Shown here piece after piece: positions 1-9,000 of a stretch of DNA of 14,347 nt. The notes under the pieces are model-generated. The model made no database searches. It was not told where the DNA came from and saw only the letters and a list, made by a program, of their open reading frames with translations. Positions within the stretch are counted from its first letter, which is position 1; the number at the start of each line of letters is the position of its first letter. Made by a program: the position numbers and the translations under genes. The DNA is taken from assembly GCA_946803715.1 (NCBI GenBank), contig CAMPET010000592.1, forward strand, positions 1 through 14,347, written 5' to 3'. Source of the stretch: Beroe ovata. Taxonomy: Eukaryota; Ctenophora; Nuda; Beroida; Beroidae.

Positions 1-24
1 TAATCGTCGTTTCCGTGATGTTCC
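1..24 (-). CDS. OSBP: Probable next OSBP exon, start only (cut by window edge)
   Basis: A candidate acceptor (ctgtttcgtcag at 26-25) precedes eight open codons, GTSRKRRL, in phase 0 as required by the exon ending at 416. In OSBP proteins a basic run such as K-R-T-R-I-P or R-R-x-x-L-P comes just before the ORD (…KPNYSLNLW…), so RKRRL is what one would expect. Only 24 bases are visible, so the call rests on position, phase and basic character. The intron 25-415 would be 391 bp. Confidence 0.45.
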
Positions 25-3000
25 CTGACGAAACAGGTTTATTTGAGTTGAAGAAGAAGTCAAGTATACACTCTGACGTATTTGATTTTGAGTAGAGTGT
101 ACACTCACTCTACGAGACAGTCATTATGTGGCATGTGCTTGATCAATTATCATATTTGAATATTAAAACCACGCCCCAGTCATGAAGCGTGAAGGTGTCT
201 ATAGATTAGATTCGACAGCATCACAATTTTCACGGCACAGTGCATTCATATTGAGCAACACAAAGCCACGCCCCGGTCCAACATCATATCACAGTAACTT
301 GTTCCCGCGCTGCGTGACCCAAATAATCCGCTCCATGGTTTTTACGACTCTTCCGATCACCGAGTAAAATAAGCAGATAAGGGTGCGCGCAACGTGTGCA
401 CATAGCAACTATTACCGTGATGGAAAGAGACAAGTTGGTGTCTGATGTTGTCTCCTCATCTGGTACTGACTCCTGAACCCCGTTGTCAATAGCAATAGAT
501 TCCGAGGTTCTGTTCTGAGATGACGTACTGTCATCCATTGCATCGTAGAAATCATCGTCCTCTTCGTCGCTGTCGAATATCCCAACCACGCCTTCTCCCG
601 GGGGCCGGTCTGAGGAAAGTGGGAGTTAGAGACAATGACAGAGGAGAGAAGAAGGGGTCCGAAGAGAGGAGCTGTAGTTGTTCATAGTTGTATCAGGTAC
701 AATGTAAAATGTACATCACTGTCAGTGAGAGAGGGCGAAGAGGGTTGGGGTGGACTGTGCATGGCTGTGGTCGTGTGTTTATACTTACCAGTGGCGACGA
801 CCTTATGTTGGTGGACCTGTAGTGGTGACCTCTCATTTGTCACTACACTCACGTTTATCTCTCCAGGCGCCATGATAACAAACTAATGACAACAAACGTA
901 GAGATTCGCACAGGTAAAACACACCGAAAATGGTCATCTCTGACAGGAAACAGCAGGCCAAGCTATTTCTTGTCAGCAAACTGTCGATGATAGATAATAT
1001 GGTAACAAGAGTTACTCTGCACTGGCTCGGTCTTGTCAGGATGAGAAAAAGAATTGATGGAATAATATTATGTGGATAACCATATATTGTACAATGTACA
1101 TTCAGTTGAATGTCAACGAACGTGTACAGGGTGCTACTATATCAGGCAACTAAAACATTGGGAGGCATTCATCACGGAGCGCCTACAACTAAAACCTATC
1201 CATACTAAGCTAGGTGTCAACAAAACATTCCAATGGAAAACTTATAAAACCTATTCGATATTCTTCTAGCAACATTAACGAAATATACCAGAATATCAAA
1301 ATTTCTCTGCTTTTGGTTACAGAAAACTCAAAAGGAACAGCGCCCTGGCGCAACCAAAATATAAATTCATAACTTTAGAGATTATCAATTATTATAAAAG
1401 TAAGAATCTAACCAGCTAACCTTCGCAATGTGAACCCCCCTTAAACCTACCAAACGATTAAATATGACGTCAACTAATAAATACTGCTTATAATAATCCT
1501 AGACACATAACTATCAACTAGCCACAGTATAATATCAATATGTGATGCAGGCTCACGGCATGTGTGCGTATTCTGTATAAGTAGGCGTGGTCATTGCACG
1601 TCGCGACTCATTATATAGGATAGAGTGTGTGGATACCCACAAAGTGTTGACCTCAGCATCTACTCAAGCATTGGTACAGCTGCATGTGTGCAGGGTAACT
1701 GTACATATCGTACATTGTGAAATGTGTTGTATACACGAAAATGTACATTTTGTACAAATAGAGATAACACACGAGGTCACACTTCAGATAACGGCAGTTG
1801 AGAGTGCACAAGATCTTCGGATACAATAGAAGATCTACTGAACTTCCATCAAGGGGACTAGACTCCGTCAGGGTGTCCTTATCAAGGAAAAGAATGAAGT
1901 TTATCCTAAGGACTGGCGGATACAAATTCATAGATGAGTTTAAATAATGCCAATTTGTGATCGGATAAACGATTAAACCTCTGTCGGATAATTTGAGTGT
2001 CACATATCTTGTTTAAAACCGCGAGTGTGTGAAATTAGACCTGACGAGAAGAAGTCGTGCAGTTGATAACAGTGAGAATCTCCGATAGGTACCCCAACCT
2101 ATATAGATGTGTTGCCTGCGCATCCGTTTTTCACAGACATGGCGGTTACATCAGTATCCCTTTTGACAGCAACACAAGAACAATAGACCACATACGTATG
2201 TCCTTATGGCTTGGCTGTTCTTTCCCCTATTTCCCACTTATCTTCTAGCGGCTTAAATCGAATATCCAGTTTTCTTGAAGACACGAGGGAAACGCACAGG
2301 ATGACAGAATAAGAGATAAAAAGAAGGCCGGGTCATATGACGAATTCTATAAACTTCCCCGGTCACATTTTAACATCCTAGGTTCGCGGTGTCTTGTTTC
2401 ATGATATGACTGTTATACGAACAGATAGTCAGAAAAAATAGACTGATGGTGGGAATATGAGCACGTATGATCCTACCTGAGGCTAGGTCTGATAGATTCC
2501 GCTTGCTCTTTGTCATGGCTTTCTCCAGGCTAATATGCTGTCTCGCGAGACTCTCGACCGTCTCCTCAAGTCTCTCTCGCTGTTCATTGGCAACTTGCCA
2601 TTCCTTTTCGTGGTGTGCGGCAAACGTAACAAACACGCTACACGCCTGAGTGTTGTATTATGACTACAGAGAGAGTTGATACTTCATTACGTCATAATGC
2701 CACATAGGATTATAGGAACTGGACAGGGAAAAGTATGCTGATTGTCATGGATGACAGTCAGCTATAACTCAGTGTCTTAGGGTGAAATACAAACCTTGAT
2801 CATGCTACTTGATGCTACTCTAAACTCGGCGGTTTTCTTGATGAGCTGAGCTATGATAGGATCCTTGGTCAGACTCTTCAACTTTGCACTATCCTCAATC
2901 TGTGATATCGCCTGCAGGGACAACAACGTGTGATACACAGTAGTTACACACAGCTATACCAGTATACACAGCTATACGCAGCTATACCAGTATACACAGT

Positions 3001-6000
3001 ACCAGTATACACAGTACTGACTACAGTGTGGTATACACAGCTCATTTTACTGTTCATAAGAGCACAAATAACTAATAACAAATAAATAATAAGAGCCACA
3101 AAATAACTCTCAGGTTTCTTCAATGAAAATACCCAATGGCCTGATCATCAGAGCAGGGGAATGGGGCGCAGTGTCATCAGTGGTGCAAATCCAGGGGGGA
3201 TGGGGGGATATATCCCCCCCAATAATTTGGTGCCATCCCCTCCAATAATTCCAAATATCATCCCCTCCAAAATTCCAACCATCTCTACCATCAGGATATG
3301 CTAAATTCCGCCGTGTTTGCATAGACACCTTATTCTCTTATTGAAATGATACACTACTGCTCTCATCATTGAACACAGATCATTATTTGTCATAAGCCAT
3401 CATGCTTTCATGGGTCCAGTGACCACTTGCCAGTTCTGATAGAGAAGGGAGTGTGGCAGGGTGTCAAGTTGCCAAAGCAACCTCATTACTGTATGGACTC
3501 TGAGCAATGCATATATGGATAAACAAGGCCGTCAATACCCGCCGGGCCCGCCCCCAAAACTCCCTGAGTCCGTCGTCCGAACGCCCAAGTGGACAAAGCA
3601 GCTAAGCTCACGGCACTCCTCTGAAGACTGAAACAAGGAAATTGGTACAGTGCAAAACATCTGTCATCTTTAATCTTTTCCAAAGCTAACCACTTGCGCT
3701 ACAGGCTAATCACATTTTCACCTCTAAACCTACTGTAGATTGTAGACCTACTGTGTTGCTACTAAAGTTGGTACTAGTATATTCTAGTTTTTGATCGTTC
3801 TCTCACATTTTCAAACGTTGGAATTGTGATCGCTCGGTAGAAATTTTGCCCATTATGATTTAAATTTCGCGGCACTGGTCAATGCCATTTTCCCCAAAGT
3901 CTTTGTGCTACTCTTATGATATGTCCCATGAGTTCGACTTCATGTGAACGGTCATTTTCGATCATAACTCAATTATCTAATTAACAATTTTTACTACCAT
4001 CCCCCCCAATTTTTGAAAAAGTCAAAAATATGCCCCTGAGAACGAATTATACCCCCCAATGAAAAACACGGATTTGCACCACTGAGTGTCATGACGTATG
4101 AGACACTGGTGTCAACGCATTGCTACGTCAGAGTCATGCAGTGGTGTCAGCGAGTTATGACGAATAAGTCCCCCATTCGTCAGAGGGGCCTGTCATGGCA
4201 TACAACATACTGGTGTCANACTGTAATAAGTCAGTAGAACAAGGATGTACAACAGCCAGTGGCTTGTCACTCTGTCTGGTACTGTAGTGGTACACTCCAT
4301 GCTGTGCTTTAGCACGTGACAGTAGCCGTACCATCACGTTACCAGGGCAACAGCAACAAGATCCCATCATGTATATCGCGTGTACTAGAGAGAGAGTACA
4401 ATATACATTGGAGTGTAAAATATATTCACATTATACACCTTGTACACTGTACAGTGTACTACAAGATGTATAATATTAGATATTGTATATGTATTGTACA
4501 CTCTAATGTATATTGTATAAAATACTCTGTCTCTACCATATACATTGTACAGTGTAAAGTGAAGGAGAGGCAAAGGAAGAGAAAACACAATAGTCTCGGA
4601 TAGACTGATCAGAAACTGTTAAGATCGCTGCAGCTGTGAAGTATGCGAAAAGGAGCTCTCCAGTGAAAGAGGGCGCTGTCCCCCCGCTGTCGAGAGGATG
4701 TCAAAACCCATTGTCAACAGCTATGTACAGGAGTCAACAACATGTCATTATCATAGCTATCTGACGTTTCCATTGTGTTTTATGTGATGATGAAGTAGTA
4801 GGTATATTCCTGTGTTACGATCTACTCTTAGGTATACAATGTAATGAAGTTGCACATTACGCAATTATATACGCAGTAGGGACCTAAACAGTGGTAGTGC
4901 GTCTAATGTAGGTAAAGGTTCGTATGACAAAAACTCGTGATATCAGAAGTTATACGGAAATTTCAACGCTGAAACAAGTTCAACTCCATGGATAAGGCTG
5001 ATATTAAGCAGGAAAAGTAATACAAGCGACAAAATAGGTATAGCGATCAGCTAATTTATTCTTATAAATTGCTGCAGCAGCATAATCACGGGTATGTTGG
5101 GGTATGTTGCTATCGGGCGGATTCAGGAGGTCATCCATACTCTTGAAACAAACGTGGAGTCGAGTCAATCTATACGACACCTTCTGGCAGCATGGCATCT
5201 AACATGGCATCTAACATGGCATCTAACATGGCATAACCATATGAAAATGAGATTTAAGATGTGTGGTACGTGTAAGGTGAAGTACTATGGATTATAGGAG
5301 AGGAGAAACTTGTCGTGTAGGTTACAGTAGGTGCGATGGGTCGCTGAGGAATGATGAAGAATATAAAAGGACATCTGTTCAGATAATGTACACTGTACAA
5401 CATTCCATACTGTACAGTGTACACTTAACAGTGTACACCTGTTCATAGGGCTACGTGATCAAGAGTGCTGTGGCTATAGCTGGTAGTTACTCACTCATCA
5501 GACCAGGAAATGGTAGAAATTTGGAACGTGGCACTGTGGTTGCGTAGCAACGGGTAGGTGATTGGAAGATGCACACATCTGGCTCACACGCCTATGATTT
5601 TAATGTTGCGGTTCATATAGTTGACTATAACTCATTTCAACATTATTCATGAAATAGGAGTGGTCTGCTACCACTTACCATGCTCGAATAACCCTAGTAG
5701 TAGTGGTAGCACTTCCCCTCGATATGACCACGTGATGACGACTTTTCAAGATGACAAAACTTACTGATCGGCACCAGTCGAACTAGTTGCTCATCCAGGA
5801 TCACGAAGGTGTAATCACAGATCGGATCACATGGTGATCGTGGTGCTGCTGTTGATGACGTCACAGAGGACAACCTCTGCTTTGACTTCCGTTTCACCCT
5901 GCCCACAGATCTTCGGAACCGGGCGAACCTCGTCATTGTGGATGATCGGGTGCCGAGATTCAGAGGGGGAATGCGACTGGACATAACACAGTAAAGAAAA

Positions 6001-9000
6001 GTGTGTGTGAGAGAAGGAAACTGAGTACTAGGTACCGTCACCAGGCTCACAGATATAGGGTTACATTGATGTACTAGTGTGGTGATAAGAGATGCGCGCG
6101 CAGTCATGATTTATGAGGAGTCATGTGAATGTGGAAGTGTCAATTTCATGTCTCCAGGGCCACAGTATAATTGTCGAGGGCCACAGCTATCAGACAAATT
6201 AAGGTTGAGAATGGGATAGAAGGGTATTATCGATGAGAACAACGTACAAGCACACAGGTGGGTGTCGTCGATATAGTGAGACAAGGGAACATGGGGACAT
6301 ACCTAGGTAGAGAGCACACATCATCCCGTGTGTCACACAATCGCTCAAATGCTACATTCCTTATAACACAAACATGGCTTCATCGGTGATAAATCCATTT
6401 GCCGAATAATTGGCCATCAGGGAACCATCATTCATCAACATATACATCCCTACAGCTAGTTACATACGATGTACACTGTTGTACAGCGTGGTATGTACAT
6501 TGTACATTGTACAATGTACAATGTACATCACTTCATAATCCATCACCCGCCATATGCCGTGTACCTCGTTCTCGCATCTTGTTAGCCCGGTCCTTGGCCA
6601 ACTCGAGTGCTGTTATCCAGCGCTGTCTGTCCACCTCACAGCGGGCCCGTAAGTGGAAAACCTGAGGGTGAGGGGTGAGTGTAGAAAAGAGAGATTGTAC
6701 ACTGTACAGTGCACATGAACATGATGAAGAGAAACATGAATATCCGTGCGAATGCCGGTATGTGATAGTGGTGAAAAGAATAATAGCGCACATAATCTGA
6801 CACAGATTTTCGCGACCCACATACCTGTGCACCGCCGTTGCTGATGACAAAGTTACAACTGTCCTCACTCTCAAGGGAAGCTCCAGCCAGGTTTATCGTT
6901 CCTCTGCAGGTATGAGCCATCTCTGCCTGAGACCTGGGAAGAGAGGGAGATGTCAATGAAATAAAATGAAAAGGGGTGAACGTGAAATTGTGAAACTTAG
7001 AGTTGAGATACGAGAATTCTTGCATACAACCAAGAATTGACGCAATTTCCCAAATCACCCTTGTTGTATCCCCTAATCCCTATCACAGTTGTAGTAAGTA
7101 ATCATTGTCACATACCACCAGTGCCTGCATCCAGTTTTTCCCGGTTGCTGGAGCAACACATCGATATCCCCAACAACAACCTCATCAACTGTGAAATCGG
7201 ACGCACAATCCGAGAACACGTCTTCCTCTGCCGAGTGCGTCTGTGCCAATACTACACCATCGCTACCTACAGCAGATGTACACGTGTTCTGTGTAGCGGA
7301 CTGTTGGGACTCCACAGAGCTCGATTGAAATGAGGTACTTGCATCGGAACTCGTAGTGGAGTACATGGGAGTAGATTGGTTGGAATACGGTGTCATGTAC
7401 GTAGTGGTGTCAAGCGATTTGGCTGCCGATGAGTTACTACGCGAAGGAGGAACTGGGTGCTGACTGAACGATGTAATACTGGAAATGGCAGAGGGAGTTC
7501 GACAGGGTCCACTAGACGATTCCCCGTCTGAGCCCGGTCCGGTAGTGTGACAAGATGACGAACTGCAGGGGATGTCAGGAGATGCTGCACTGACAAACCC
7601 TGAGGAAGAGGAGGTTGCATAGTAGCTGGATGATGAAGGAGAGAAGAGGTTGGTGTAACTTCCAGCATCAAATTCGCCGCTTGACACCAGTCCACTGCTT
7701 GACACCATTTCTTCGTCTGACACTACTCCAGTGCCTGACATCACTTCGCCGCTTGACACCACTTTATCGCTTGACTCCATCCCACTGTTTGACACCACTT
7801 TACTGCTTGACACCACTTCACCGCTTGACACCAATACATCGTCACACAGCACCTAGAACCTAGACAACGAAAAACTTCAANTGATATAAATCGACAATAT
7901 ATCAAGTTTCATAACAATCGGATAAAAGGAAACGGAGTTATTAATAGTCGAAGTTCGGCGAGTTTGGAAAAACATATGTATAGGGTCTGGCAAGCGTCGC
8001 AGCTTTCGCGCGTTACATAAACGCACAAAGCTCACCGAGTCGGCCCTTCGGGCCGCCTCGGTGAGCGAGCTCGCAAAAAGGGCCCTTCGGGCCCTTTTTG
8101 CTCGCACGTGTAACATTACCTACAGATGCCGCGAGGGGCTTGCCAGCCCCTTGATTTTTGAAATCATATAGATCAGAAATTGAGCAATGAATCTAGATAA
8201 ATCTGTTAAAATCCATAAAGATTTTGAATACTTTTAACGTAAACGTTACATAATATTGTGTGCAGAAATATATATAAGTCGCTCACTCTCGACAGTTCTC
8301 AAAACAGATTATTTATCCTACTCAATAGACTATTCAGTAAATAAAAAATGAGTGTTTAATTTTGAGAGAGGTCCTGTCAATTGGTTTGTTTCGGAAAAAT
8401 GAAATCGTAAATATTGTTAGTTCTAAGTGAGAAATAACGATGATTATGTTACAAATTTAAAACAAGTCAATTATGTATGAGCATTGAGCAATGAGCATGC
8501 ACTAATCGCAATCTCTGTTGATAGAACCCCATAATTTCAAGCATTGAATTTTTCTGTACTTAAATAATAGTTAAACTAGACAAATCAGTAGGTGCGGGTA
8601 ATACTTCGTATTAATTATAAATGACCAAAATGTTTGTTGTTCTCAAACTACAGCTATCTACATTCTACAGGATAGATATATGACGTCATAATGTACATAA
8701 TGTACAATACATCGAGAGTCAGTATACACTATACATAATTGTACACAAAATGAATGTTACTTTTCGTAATAGGTATAATTTGTCCACGTTTAACCAGATT
8801 TCGTCCATCACTTCGTCTCACGCGCGCGCACGTGGATATGCACGCGCACGCGCACGTGCAGAGTGAATGAACAAGATCTGGAAACGTTTTTTCCTCTCTC
8901 TTCCTTCCTCCTCCCTATTCCTCGACAGGGATTCTCTCAGCACCTCCACCGAAACACTTGTTCTTGCAGAGACAGTCGCAGGACGAGCTGATTGTGCTCA

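Larger units (their letters stand above)
2912..6564 (-). other. OSBP intronic region with unlocated linking exon(s)
   Basis: Runs from the donor of PH exon 3 to the acceptor of the first coil exon. It should contain one or more exons starting in phase 1 and ending in phase 0, about 50 residues in human OSBP; none was recognised. It holds the hAT-type element, the 148-bp foldback, the 36-bp palindrome and a possible exon of unknown product at 5748-5982. Confidence 0.7.

Noticed and set aside
4316-4603. Long frames on both strands rich in Tyr/Ile/Val
   Set aside because: Both are produced by the symmetric TGTACA/TATACA foldback and do not look like protein.
4600-4700. Minus-strand …SHTSQLQRS after a good acceptor, resembling ALQRS of human OSBP
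   Set aside because: It runs into a stop with no GT donor before it, so it cannot splice to the AISQIED exon.
5030-5170. Minus-strand …[20 protein letters not shown]… as a transposase or gene fragment
   Set aside because: Codons look reasonable but no family is recognisable, the flanks are not element-like, and the frame is short.
6300-6353. Minus-strand [17 protein letters not shown] with a gtatgt donor as the missing OSBP linker exon
   Set aside because: The start phase can be made to fit, but the acceptor lacks a pyrimidine tract, the similarity to the OSBP coil is only a few residues, and no following exon joins it to 2911.
7877-8116. Minus-strand frame through the GC-rich foldback as a protein
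   Set aside because: It crosses the hairpins and an N, has Arg/Ala runs produced by palindromic GC DNA, and no start or splice support.
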